DNA of 64,000 nucleotides from an uncultured Paracoccaceae bacterium (lineage in GTDB: Bacteria; Pseudomonadota; Alphaproteobacteria; Rhodobacterales; Rhodobacteraceae). The notes below the pieces were generated by a model, which searched no databases, was not told the DNA's origin, and worked only from the letters and a program-made list of their open reading frames with translations. Made by a program: the position numbers and the translations under genes. Shown here one piece after another: positions 35,734 to 44,293 of this stretch (its first letter is position 1; the number at the start of each line of letters is the position of its first letter). The stretch lies in contig CANLQK010000007.1 of assembly GCA_947493255.1 (NCBI GenBank), positions 62,001 through 126,000 of the forward strand, given 5' to 3'.

Positions 35734-36795
35734 ATGGACGATCTTAAATCCAAATATCTCGACCTCATCGGTAACGCCGCAGATGAAGCTACTCTTGAAG
35801 AGTTGCGCGTGCAGGCCGTTGGCAAAAAGGGCGAGATTAGCCTGCAAATGCGCTCGCTCGGTAAAATGTCTCCCGAGGAACGTCAGGTTGCTGGCCCTGC
35901 GCTGAATGCCCTGAAGGATGAGATCAATGCGGCGTTGACTGCGAAGAAGGCTGGTCTTGCTGACGCAGCCCTTGACGCGCGTCTGAAATCGGAATGGTTG
36001 GATGTGACGTTGCCTGCGCGTGATCGTCGTCAGGGTACGATCCACCCCGTGTCTCAGGTCTGGGAAGAATGCACCGCTATCTTCGCCGACATGGGGTTCG
36101 CGACGGCGGAAGGTCCGCAGATTGAATCCGATTGGTATAACTTTGACGCGCTGAACATTCCGGGCCACCACCCTGCGCGCGCTGAAATGGACACGTTCTA
36201 TACCCACCGTGCCGAGGGCGATAATCGCCCACCGCACGTGTTGCGCACCCACACATCGCCAGTGCAAATCCGGTCGATGGAAGAGCAGGGCGCGCCGATC
36301 CGTATTATTTGCCCGGGTCGCGTGTACCGTGCCGATTACGACCAAACGCATACGCCGATGTTCCACCAGATCGAAGGTCTGGCCATCGACAAAGACATCT
36401 CGATGGCGAACCTGAAATGGACGTTGGAAGAGTTCTTTACGGCCTATTTTGGTACAAAGGTGAAAACCCGTTTCCGCGCGTCGCACTTCCCGTTCACGGA
36501 ACCTTCTGCTGAGGTCGACATCCAATGCGATTTCTCTGGCGGGACTGTGAAAGTGGGCGAGGGCGATGATTGGCTCGAAGTCCTTGGGTCCGGTATGGTG
36601 CACCCGAAGGTTTTGAAAGCCGGTGGGATTGACCCCAATGAATGGCAAGGGTTTGCATTCGGCATGGGCATCGACCGTATCGCCATGCTGAAATACGGCA
36701 TTCCCGACCTACGCGCTTTCTTCGAAAGCGACCTGCGCTGGTTGAAGCATTATGGGTTTAGCGCGTTGCAGGTGCCGACGGTGCACGGGGGGTAG
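35734..36795 (+). CDS. pheS: Phenylalanyl-tRNA synthetase alpha subunit
   Basis: A 353-residue class II synthetase subunit. An N-terminal coiled coil (about 1-85) precedes the catalytic core, which has [24 protein letters not shown] (motif 2 region), [10 protein letters not shown] and the motif 3 [15 protein letters not shown] near the end. It works as an alpha2-beta2 tetramer with PheT, whose gene is displaced downstream by two inserted genes. Confidence 0.95.
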   Translation: MDDLKSKYLDLIGNAADEATLEELRVQAVGKKGEISLQMRSLGKMSPEERQVAGPALNALKDEINAALTAKKAGLADAALDARLKSEWLDVTLPARDRRQGTIHPVSQVWEECTAIFADMGFATAEGPQIESDWYNFDALNIPGHHPARAEMDTFYTHRAEGDNRPPHVLRTHTSPVQIRSMEEQGAPIRIICPGRVYRADYDQTHTPMFHQIEGLAIDKDISMANLKWTLEEFFTAYFGTKVKTRFRASHFPFTEPSAEVDIQCDFSGGTVKVGEGDDWLEVLGSGMVHPKVLKAGGIDPNEWQGFAFGMGIDRIAMLKYGIPDLRAFFESDLRWLKHYGFSALQVPTVHGG

Positions 36796-36799
36796 GGGA

Positions 36800-37528
36800 T
36801 TGCGGAGATTTCAATCCAAAGTTCTGATGGCGCTAAGCTTTCTGATTGTCGGCCCAATGGTTTGTATGAGTGCTTTTGGTTACTTTGCTGGCTTCTCCGC
36901 CATAACTCAGCCATTGGCTACGATCTTTGCCGCCATAGTAGTACCCTCGATTGGTGTGCTGGCATATCTTGTCCAGAAGAGGGTTGAACACAGCTACGAG
37001 ATGGCTCGAGAAGCCCGTTCAGTTAGTCGCGAGTTCATAGACGCTTCAACCAAATACCAGATCGAGCTTCTTTCTGGGGATAGTGCAGGCCAACTGAATG
37101 CCCTGAAGGAATATCAATCCAATTGGTTCCGCCTGCAAACAGCACTTTCGACCAAACAGAAGGAGCTGATTTCTGACTCCCTTGCAGTGCATTGGGAAGG
37201 GCTAAGAGACTTGCAGGTCCTTCGACACAATATGATGTCTGGACGTGAAATAGAAGATAAGCTGCAAAAAAAGGTGATAGAGCGCCTGCAAACTTCCGAG
37301 ACGATTCTTGTGGAAAACCTTGCGCAGATTTCCCAGTCCGAAACCGCTTCAAGGGATCAAGAAGCGGATTTCCTGAGAGCCAACGTCGCGCGTTACAGTC
37401 GAGGCAATATCCTAATTCAAGGCAATTCATACCTGACGAAAGAGGAAATCGCTCGATTTGAGAAAAACCTTAAAGCAGAGACGCGAGAACCAAATAGTGA
37501 AATCGTGAAGCGCTTAAAGGAAAAATAG
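36800..37528 (+). CDS. Uncharacterised coiled-coil membrane protein inserted between pheS and pheT
   Basis: About 242 residues from a TTG at 36800 with a GGGGGG tract 7 bases upstream; an internal ATG at 36827 has no good site. Two hydrophobic segments (about 10-32 and 36-58) precede a long charged, helical region (about 60-240). The base composition is more A+T-rich than its neighbours and it uses AGA, AGG and ATA codons that they avoid, pointing to recent transfer. No family recognised. Confidence 0.6.
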   Translation: MRRFQSKVLMALSFLIVGPMVCMSAFGYFAGFSAITQPLATIFAAIVVPSIGVLAYLVQKRVEHSYEMAREARSVSREFIDASTKYQIELLSGDSAGQLNALKEYQSNWFRLQTALSTKQKELISDSLAVHWEGLRDLQVLRHNMMSGREIEDKLQKKVIERLQTSETILVENLAQISQSETASRDQEADFLRANVARYSRGNILIQGNSYLTKEEIARFEKNLKAETREPNSEIVKRLKEK

Positions 37529-37576
37529 TTCTATCCATTTAGGGTTCGAACTGACCCACACGCGAGGAATCCCATC

Positions 37577-38014
37577 ATGCCCGTATACGAAGACCTACAA
37601 GAAACTTACCCCGGTGCGGGGACGTTTAAATTTGGCTATGACGCTGAAAGCTCACGCGACCTCGTAAACCGTGTGCGGCGCGGCAAAAAACGCGCGATCT
37701 GCGCACCATTGGCCGAGTTTGAGGGCGAACCAGAAGCCATGCCTGTCGCGGGCCGTACCGACATTGTCGCGCTGTGGGACAACACCCCTGCCTTGGTCGT
37801 TAAAACCGTGCGTGTTGATCAGGTACGCTATTGCGACGTGAACACCAACATGGCGGCCTCGGATTTGGGCGAAGACGATTTTATCGGCTGGCGCAAAGCC
37901 ACAAAGGCGGCGATCAAACGGGACCATAAGTTTGATCCCGAAATGATGCTGGTGTTCGAATTTTTCCAGCTGATTGAAGACCTCGACGGCCGCCAAATCG
38001 AACCGCGCTCTTAG
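37577..38014 (+). CDS. ASCH-domain protein between pheS and pheT
   Basis: A 145-residue protein with an ASCH (PUA-like) fold: RVRRGKKRAICAPLAEFE near residue 30, the DIVALWDNTPALVVKTVRVDQV strands near 57 and EMMLVFEFFQLIED near 128. ASCH proteins are thought to bind RNA or modified nucleosides; some hydrolyse N4-acetylcytidine. The actual ligand here is unknown. Composition resembles the core genome, unlike the preceding gene. Confidence 0.75.
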   Translation: MPVYEDLQETYPGAGTFKFGYDAESSRDLVNRVRRGKKRAICAPLAEFEGEPEAMPVAGRTDIVALWDNTPALVVKTVRVDQVRYCDVNTNMAASDLGEDDFIGWRKATKAAIKRDHKFDPEMMLVFEFFQLIEDLDGRQIEPRS

Positions 38015-38086
38015 GTCCGATCAGCCTTTCCCATTTTGGCCTGATCCGCTAAACCCTCCCCAACACATATTCGCGGGACGTAAACG

Positions 38087-40483
38087 ATGAAATTCACCCT
38101 CTCTTGGCTCAAAACGCACATCGACACAGATGCGTCTGTTGACGAAATTGCAGATACGCTTACCGACCTCGGGCTCGAAGTTGAGGGCATTGAAAACCCC
38201 GCCGCGAAGTTGAGCGATTTTGTGATCGGCAAAGTCACCGCAGCCGAAAAACACCCAGACGCCGACAAGCTGCGCGTTTGTACGGTTGAGGCGGGCGAGG
38301 GCCCCACGCAGATCATTTGTGGTGCGCCAAACGCGCGCGAGGGGATCACCGTCGTCGTCGCCAAGCCCGGTACCTACATCCCCGGTCTTGATATCACCAT
38401 CTCCGTCGGCAAAATCCGTGGGATTGAATCCTTCGGCATGATGGCCTCTGAAAAGGAGCTTGAGCTGTCGGATGAGCACAACGGCATCATCGAACTGCCT
38501 GCTGGTGAGGTGGGGCAGTCCTTTGCGGATTATCTGGCCGAACATGACCCTGCACAGGTCGACCCTGTGATCGAGATCGCCATCACGCCAAACCGCCCCG
38601 ATGCCTTGGGCGTGCGCGGCGTTGCGCGCGATTTGGCGGCTCGTGGTTTGGGCACCTTGATCGACAACACAATCGAACCTGTTCCTGCGACATTCGCGAA
38701 CCCTGTGTCCGTGTCCATCGACGCCGACACATTGGACCAAGCGCCGGTGTTTTATGGCCGCGTGATCAAAGGCGTGAAAAACGGGCCATCCCCCGTCTGG
38801 CTGCAACAGAAACTCAAAGCAATCGGCCTGCGCCCGATCAGCTTCCTCGTCGATGTGACCAACTGGTTCACCTACGATCTGAATCGCCCGCTGCACGTGT
38901 TCGACGCCGATAAAATCAACGGCAACACCCTGCGCTTGCACCGCGCTGCTGGCGATGAAAAATTGGTTGGCCTTGACGAAAAAGAATACACATTGCCCGA
39001 AGGTGCGACTGTGATTTCCGACGCCGAAGGGCCTGAAAGTATTGGTGGCGTGATGGGTGGATTGCGTACTGGTGTGAGCGATGACACCGTTAATGTGTTC
39101 GTAGAAGCAGCCTATTTTGATACTGTGCGGACTGCTTACACAGGGCGCGCGCTGAAACTGAACACTGATGCGCGTTACCGGTTTGAACGCGGCATCGACC
39201 CTGCCTTCACACCGGATGGCATGGAACACGCGGTGCGTATGATTGTCGATATCGCAGGTGGTGAAGCGTCTGAGGTCGTGCAGGCTGGCGAAATTCCTGA
39301 CACATCGCGCGCTTATAAACTCGACACAGCGCGTTGTTCTTCGCTTGTTGGCATGGACATTCCTGCCGACACCCAACGCGATACGCTTACCAAGCTGGGC
39401 TTCGTGATGGACGGTGATATGGCACAGGTGCCTGCATGGCGCCCTGACGTGCAAGGTGAAGCGGACTTGGTGGAAGAAGTCGCACGCATGGCGTCGCTTT
39501 CTAACCTCGAGCCTAAGCCGCTCCCGCGCCCGGCTGGCGTACCTGCACCTATTTTGACACCGATTCAAAAACGTCTGGCCACTGCACGTCGCACGACGGC
39601 TGGTTTAGGCTACAATGAATGTGTGACCTATTCGTTCATCGATCAGGCAGCGGCTGAGCTGTTTGGCGGCGGTACCGACGCAACCATGTTGGCCAACCCG
39701 ATCAGTTCTGAAATGTCGCATATGCGCCCTGCGTTGTTGCCTGGCCTTTTGCAGGCTGCGGCCAGAAATCAGGCGCGCGGCATGGCAAACCTTGCTTTGT
39801 TTGAGGCGGGCGATGCCTTCCACGGTGGCGAACCAGGTGAGCAGCACACAGCCGTAACGGGTATTTTGGTCGGTAAGACCGCGTCCAAAGACGTGCATGG
39901 TGCATCGCGTGATGTCGATATCTTTGATGCCAAAGCAGACGCTGAAGCAATATTGGCTGCAATGGGCGCCCCCGCCAAAGTGCAAATTTTGCGCGGTGCA
40001 GGTGATGCATGGCATCCGGGTCGTCATGGCCAGATCTGCCTAGGTCCCAAGAAGGTCCTTGGTGTGTTTGGTGAAATCCACCCGAAAATTCTGTCCGCGC
40101 TCAACGTAAAGGGCCCGGTTGTGGGTTTCACATTGTACCCAGCAGAGATTCCGATGCCGAAAAAGCAAACCGCCAACCGTGGTGCTGCAACGATCCCGGA
40201 TCTTCAGGCGGTTGAACGCGATTTCGCCTTTGTTATGGATGCAAAAGTTGACGCACTGACAGCGGTAAATGCCGCAGCAGGAGCCGATAAAGCCCTTATC
40301 GAAAATGTTCGCGTCTTCGATGAATTCATTGGTGGCAGCTTGGGCGACGATCAGAAATCACTTGCAATGACTGTTCGTCTCCAGCCGACTGATGCGACGC
40401 TTAAGGAAGCGGACATCGAGGCAGTAAGTGCTAAGATCGTTGAAAAGGTTTCTAAAGCAACCGGTGGCGTGCTGCGTGGCTAA
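38087..40483 (+). CDS. pheT: Phenylalanyl-tRNA synthetase beta subunit
   Basis: A 798-residue subunit. It has an N-terminal tRNA-binding (EMAP-like) domain (about 40-150, with GKVTAAEKHPDADKLRVCTV), the B3/4 editing region (GLRPISFLVDVTNW, HVFDADKI), B5, a catalytic-like core and a C-terminal anticodon-binding domain (about 705-798, VERDFAFVMD). Length is normal. It starts 72 bases after the ASCH gene. Confidence 0.95.
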   Translation: MKFTLSWLKTHIDTDASVDEIADTLTDLGLEVEGIENPAAKLSDFVIGKVTAAEKHPDADKLRVCTVEAGEGPTQIICGAPNAREGITVVVAKPGTYIPGLDITISVGKIRGIESFGMMASEKELELSDEHNGIIELPAGEVGQSFADYLAEHDPAQVDPVIEIAITPNRPDALGVRGVARDLAARGLGTLIDNTIEPVPATFANPVSVSIDADTLDQAPVFYGRVIKGVKNGPSPVWLQQKLKAIGLRPISFLVDVTNWFTYDLNRPLHVFDADKINGNTLRLHRAAGDEKLVGLDEKEYTLPEGATVISDAEGPESIGGVMGGLRTGVSDDTVNVFVEAAYFDTVRTAYTGRALKLNTDARYRFERGIDPAFTPDGMEHAVRMIVDIAGGEASEVVQAGEIPDTSRAYKLDTARCSSLVGMDIPADTQRDTLTKLGFVMDGDMAQVPAWRPDVQGEADLVEEVARMASLSNLEPKPLPRPAGVPAPILTPIQKRLATARRTTAGLGYNECVTYSFIDQAAAELFGGGTDATMLANPISSEMSHMRPALLPGLLQAAARNQARGMANLALFEAGDAFHGGEPGEQHTAVTGILVGKTASKDVHGASRDVDIFDAKADAEAILAAMGAPAKVQILRGAGDAWHPGRHGQICLGPKKVLGVFGEIHPKILSALNVKGPVVGFTLYPAEIPMPKKQTANRGAATIPDLQAVERDFAFVMDAKVDALTAVNAAAGADKALIENVRVFDEFIGGSLGDDQKSLAMTVRLQPTDATLKEADIEAVSAKIVEKVSKATGGVLRG

Positions 40484-40498
40484 ACGGGTTCAGGGTGC

Positions 40499-40768
40499 CT
40501 AAAGGCGCCCGCAGTTCCGTTGAGCGCGCGCAAGTCGCCATTCGTAGCTGCGATTGTCGGTGCTTTGATCACGTAGTACTTGGTTGCCTGTGATCCGCAT
40601 ACACCTTGCTACTTTGTCAGACGCTGTTTCGGCACCTTCTGCGACTTGGGACAAGACTGCAGCACTTAGACCAACTATGGCCGCAGTTAGAACGACCCAA
40701 TCGACTGTCACCGCACCATCTTGCGAACGACGGAAACGTGAGAAGGTTGTTCTAATCGAATTTGACAT
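40499..40768 (-). CDS. Orphan Flp-type pilin-like protein
   Basis: An 89-residue protein with a basic N-terminus (about 1-18), a prepilin-like junction GAVTVDWVVLTAAIVGLSAA and a soluble tail with two cysteines. The pattern is that of small Flp/TadE-type pilins, with Asp-Trp where Flp has Glu-Tyr after the processing glycine. No tad or cpa assembly genes occur nearby. Confidence 0.6.
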   Translation of the reverse strand: MSNSIRTTFSRFRRSQDGAVTVDWVVLTAAIVGLSAAVLSQVAEGAETASDKVARCMRITGNQVLRDQSTDNRSYEWRLARAQRNCGRL

Positions 40769-40852
40769 GGCTATTTTCCAAGATATCTGACTACATAATT
40801 TACCCTAGGTAAGCTTGCCAGTGAGCGAAACTAAGACCAGATTGTGACATCT

Positions 40853-41752
40853 TTAGTTCCCTTTTCGGTCGGCGAGGGCTTGGGCCAATACGTCGAACAC
40901 AAGCCGGATTTTTGGGTTCGTATGGATTTCGCGATGCGCGACCAGCCAGATGGGAAACGTGATTTCCCCTACGTTTGGCAAGACCCGTTCCATTCCGATC
41001 GCAGTGTCGCCGACTGCCGCGTCCATGGGGCACAAGCCTAACCCCGCCTTCGCGAGTTCCCATGCGACCAACCCATTCGCCGATGAAACACGACATGCAT
41101 TTTCGTCTAGTGGAATGTCCAATGCTGCAAGATATCGGATCATTTCGTCGACATCCCCAAAAGACACCCAATCCATCGCGGCCAGTTCTGTTTTGGATTG
41201 GGGGCGACCGAAACGGTCTAAGAACGTTTTCGAACCGTAAAAATACCCATTTGCGTCTGTGACCTTGCGGGCAAGAAGATCGGGTTGATCTGGGCGGACG
41301 TGCCGAATAGCGATATCGGCTTCGCGCCGCATCAGATCGCTGATGTCATTTGTCGCAACAACATCCACCTTTAACTGCGGAGCCAGTCGCCGCACTTGTG
41401 CCACCACATCGGGCATTATGTGTGCCGACATGATATCGCTGGCCGTAATGCGCACCCAACCTGTCAAATCAGATTGCTGACCGTTCGCAGTGATCGCGGT
41501 GCGCTGCGCGGCCAAGCCCATGTCTTGCACGTGGTTTAAGAGTTCGCGCCCTGCATCGGTCAGGGCTAAGCCCCGTCCAACACGTTCGAACAACATCAAC
41601 GATAGTGTCTCTTCTAGTGCGGCGACCTGCCGGCTTAACGTGGGCTGTGTCAAACCCAACCGGCGTGCGGCGCCAGACAACGACTGTGCCTCTGCCGTGG
41701 CCAAAAATGCGCGGAGGTGGTTCCAATCTAGGTGGTCAGCATCAATATCCAT
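40853..41752 (-). CDS. LysR-family transcriptional regulator
   Basis: A 299-residue LysR protein: N-terminal winged helix (LDWNHLRAFLATAEAQSLSG then AARRLGLTQPTLSRQVAALE) and a substrate-binding domain after about residue 90. Divergent from a methyltransferase gene, 82 bases apart, which it may regulate. An inverted repeat overlaps its own start codon. Effector unknown. Confidence 0.88.
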   Translation of the reverse strand: MDIDADHLDWNHLRAFLATAEAQSLSGAARRLGLTQPTLSRQVAALEETLSLMLFERVGRGLALTDAGRELLNHVQDMGLAAQRTAITANGQQSDLTGWVRITASDIMSAHIMPDVVAQVRRLAPQLKVDVVATNDISDLMRREADIAIRHVRPDQPDLLARKVTDANGYFYGSKTFLDRFGRPQSKTELAAMDWVSFGDVDEMIRYLAALDIPLDENACRVSSANGLVAWELAKAGLGLCPMDAAVGDTAIGMERVLPNVGEITFPIWLVAHREIHTNPKIRLVFDVLAQALADRKGN

Positions 41753-41813
41753 ACGTAAATGTATAGAAGTCTTTCAGATTTCGTCAATTTTACTGACACT
41801 CATACGTTTGTAG
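41751..41813. promoter_or_regulatory. Two CATACGT elements in the LysR-methyltransferase gap
   Basis: ATAC-GTAAAT-GTAT (41751-41764) is a short inverted repeat that overlaps the LysR start codon. A related ATACGTTTGTAG lies at 41802-41813, just before the methyltransferase ribosome-binding site. These are plausible LysR sites, with autorepression from the first. Confidence 0.4.
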
Positions 41814-41834
41814 GGTGTTGGAAAGGAGATCATG

Positions 41835-42467
41835 ATGACTGATGCCGTAAAATTCTGGGATAAGATTGCCCCCAAGTACGCCCAAGATCCCATTAAAGAT
41901 TTGGCCGCCTACGAATATACGCGTGGCCGAACGCAGTCTTACCTCACAGAAGACAGCTATGTTCTTGAAATCGGCTGCGGTACCGGATCAACCGCGATCG
42001 AGCTTTCCCATGCCGCGCGCCAGATTGTTGCCGCCGACATTTCACCAGCGATGATTGGGATTGCAAAAACCAAGGCGGAAACGGCTGGCATTTCTAACGT
42101 GGATTTTCGTGCGATGAGCGCGGAAGATGCGGCTAAACTGACTGAACCATTTGACGTGGTGATGGCGTTTAACATTTTCCATCTTGCGCCCAATGCCGAC
42201 GATATCTTTGGTGATATCTACCGAAACCTTCCGAGTGGTGGCTATTTCATTTCGAAAACGCCGTGTTTGGCTGACCCGTCCTTGGGGGTGAAGCGGTTCA
42301 TTTTCAAACCCATGATTGGTTTACTCCAGATGATCGGTAAAGCGCCGGCCGTACGTTCCTTTACCCACGCCGAACTAGAGGCTGCCATTACTTTCGCAGG
42401 ATTTGAAATCGTCGAATCCGGAAACTTCCCTGCAATGTCACGCTACATCGTGGCACGCAAAAAATGA
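41835..42467 (+). CDS. Class I SAM-dependent methyltransferase
   Basis: A 210-residue methyltransferase with the SAM-binding motif VLEIGCGTGSTAIEL (about 38-52), the acidic strand end VAADISPAM and DVVMAFNIFHL. Substrate unknown. Two adjacent ATGs exist; the second (41835) is 6 bases from GGAG and is preferred over 41832. Confidence 0.85.
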   Translation: MTDAVKFWDKIAPKYAQDPIKDLAAYEYTRGRTQSYLTEDSYVLEIGCGTGSTAIELSHAARQIVAADISPAMIGIAKTKAETAGISNVDFRAMSAEDAAKLTEPFDVVMAFNIFHLAPNADDIFGDIYRNLPSGGYFISKTPCLADPSLGVKRFIFKPMIGLLQMIGKAPAVRSFTHAELEAAITFAGFEIVESGNFPAMSRYIVARKK

Positions 42468-42501
42468 CGTGCTACATGTGGTCCCAACGAAAGGGGGCCA
42501 C

Positions 42502-42948
42502 ATGCTCAACGTTTATCTATCCGGTGAAATTCACACCGACTGGCGCGACCAAATCATCAACGGTGCCAAAGATCTTGATGTGACATTTAACAGCCCAGTT
42601 ACCGATCATGCTGCATCGGATGATTGTGGTGTCACGATATTGGGTGAAGAACCCAACAAGTATTGGCACGATCATAAAGGTGCGATGATTAACGCGATCC
42701 GGACCCGCAAAGGCATCGAAGATGCTGATGTTGTTGTGGTTCGTTTTGGCGAAAAATACCGCCAGTGGAACGCCGCCTTTGACGCAGGGTTCGCGGCTGC
42801 GTTGGGAAAGTCGTTGATTGTTTTGCAGCAGCCCGATCATGATCACGCGCTGAAAGAGGTCGATGCAGCGGCGCTTGCCGTGGCGCGGGACCCGTCGCAG
42901 GTTGTTGAAATTCTGCGGTATGTGCTGGACGGCAGTTTGCCAGCCTAG
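42502..42948 (+). CDS. YtoQ-family protein
   Basis: A 148-residue protein of the YtoQ family (MLNVYLSGEIHTDWRDQI, FNSPVTDHAASDDCG, ADVVVVRFGEKYRQWNAAFD, then AGFAAALGKSLIVL). It is related to nucleoside 2-deoxyribosyltransferase-like folds; function unknown. The start at 42502 follows an AAAGGGGG site. Confidence 0.8.
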   Translation: MLNVYLSGEIHTDWRDQIINGAKDLDVTFNSPVTDHAASDDCGVTILGEEPNKYWHDHKGAMINAIRTRKGIEDADVVVVRFGEKYRQWNAAFDAGFAAALGKSLIVLQQPDHDHALKEVDAAALAVARDPSQVVEILRYVLDGSLPA

Positions 42949-42964
42949 TTTTTTGTAAGCAGAT

Positions 42965-43002
42965 GAAACGGCCCCATGGAATTCTATCAGCGGGGCCGTT
43001 TC
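42965..43002. terminator. Hairpin between convergent ytoQ and GST genes
   Basis: GAAACGGCCCC pairs perfectly with GGGGCCGTTTC (11-bp stem, 16-base loop). It sits between two convergent stops and can serve both strands, though the T-runs are short. Confidence 0.75.
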
Positions 43003-43017
43003 GGTTGTGATGTAGGG

Positions 43018-43719
43018 CTATCCTTCACGGGGTGGAATGTTTCGGGCTTTTTTGACAGCGGGGCGGTCAAAGAAACGTTCAACGTATGCAGGAACATGTT
43101 TTAGGTCGCTGTACCCGGTCACGTCTTTTGCGCCGTAAAAGTCTAGTGCGTTCAACCACGGTGCAAGGGCGATGTCCGCGATCGAAAAGTCACCCGCGAT
43201 CCAGTCTTTCCCCTCTAGCTGCTGTTCTACGACTGCCAAAAGGCGTTTGGCCTCGTTGATGTAGCGTTCGCGGGGGCGAGGGTCGTCGATTTCAGATCCT
43301 GCAAATTTAACGAAGTACCCCATCTGGCCAAACATGGGGCCGACACCGCCCATCTGAAACATCAACCATTGGATGATCTTTGCCTTTTCTGTTGCTGTGG
43401 TGCCCAATAGCTTCCCAGCCTTCTCGGCGAGGTAAATCAATATTGCGCCGCTTTCCCAAATGCCGATGGGCGCACCATCCGGACCGTTTGGGTCGATGAT
43501 CGCTGGTATTTTGTTGTTTGGGTTAAGGCTCAGGAATTCAGCGCTTTTGACATCTGCGTCTGACAGCGTGACGCGGTGGGCTTCATAGGCAAGGCCCAAT
43601 TCTTCCAGTGCGATTGAGATTTTTACACCATTTGGCGTTGGGAACGAAAAAAGCTGAATGACATCAGGATTTTGAGGTGCCCATTTTTGGGTAATGGGAA
43701 ATGCTGATAGGTCTGCCAT
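43018..43719 (-). CDS. Glutathione S-transferase family protein
   Basis: A 233-residue GST with an N-terminal thioredoxin-like domain (IQLFSFPTPNGVKISIALEE, SLNPNNKIPAIIDP, IWESGAILIYLAEKAG) and a C-terminal helical domain. It resembles the YghU/YfcG type, which act as glutathione-disulfide reductases or peroxidases. The start at 43719 (MADLSAFPIT) is preferred because GGAAAC lies upstream and the N-terminus fits the family. Confidence 0.85.
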   Translation of the reverse strand: MADLSAFPITQKWAPQNPDVIQLFSFPTPNGVKISIALEELGLAYEAHRVTLSDADVKSAEFLSLNPNNKIPAIIDPNGPDGAPIGIWESGAILIYLAEKAGKLLGTTATEKAKIIQWLMFQMGGVGPMFGQMGYFVKFAGSEIDDPRPRERYINEAKRLLAVVEQQLEGKDWIAGDFSIADIALAPWLNALDFYGAKDVTGYSDLKHVPAYVERFFDRPAVKKARNIPPREG

Positions 43720-43871
43720 GTTAAGTTTCCTTGTTTGTGTTGACCCCTGGTAAGTAAGGGGAATGGTCGCCAAATTTAACCCTTTGGGGATGTGCATAAA
43801 CTGAGGTAACGTGTGCGCGTGGGAAGGGGCGCCATTTTTGCGCCTGCACGTAAACTAAGTGGGAAGAAAAA

Positions 43872-44240
43872 ATGCTTAAAGAATTCAAAGACTTCATCGC
43901 CAAGGGCAATGTCATGGACATGGCTGTTGGTATCATCATCGGTGCAGCGTTCACAGCGATCGTTGGCAGCTTGGTTGACGATCTGATCAATCCGCTGATC
44001 GGTATTTTCATGGGTGGCGTAGACTTTGGTGGTTTGTCTGCCTCTGTTGGCGATGCTGTATTCACATACGGTAACTTCATCATGGCGATCATCAACTTCT
44101 TGGTCATCGCGTTTGTTGTCTTCATGTTGGTTCGTCAGGTGAACAAACTGAAGAAAACTGAAGAAGAAGCACCAGCAGCGCCAGCTGGCCCAACTCAGGA
44201 AGAGTTGTTGGCTGACATCTTGGCCGCACTGAAGAAGTAA
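43872..44240 (+). CDS. mscL: Large-conductance mechanosensitive channel
   Basis: A 122-residue membrane protein (E. coli 136). The N-terminal helix [20 protein letters not shown] leads into TM1 [26 protein letters not shown]2 is about 75-100 ([19 protein letters not shown]), followed by a charged C-terminal helix. It releases solutes on hypo-osmotic shock. GGAAG precedes the ATG. Confidence 0.95.
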   Translation: MLKEFKDFIAKGNVMDMAVGIIIGAAFTAIVGSLVDDLINPLIGIFMGGVDFGGLSASVGDAVFTYGNFIMAIINFLVIAFVVFMLVRQVNKLKKTEEEAPAAPAGPTQEELLADILAALKK

Positions 44241-44260
44241 TCGAAGTATATTCGATGGAA

Positions 44261-44289
44261 AGGCCCGCCAGTGTCGGCGGGCCTTTTTT
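44261..44289. terminator. Bidirectional terminator between mscL and ald
   Basis: AGGCCCGCC-AGTGTC-GGCGGGCCT with TTTTTT on the plus strand and an upstream AAA that gives a short T-run on the minus strand. It ends mscL and could also serve ald. Confidence 0.9.
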
Positions 44290-44293
44290 GCGT

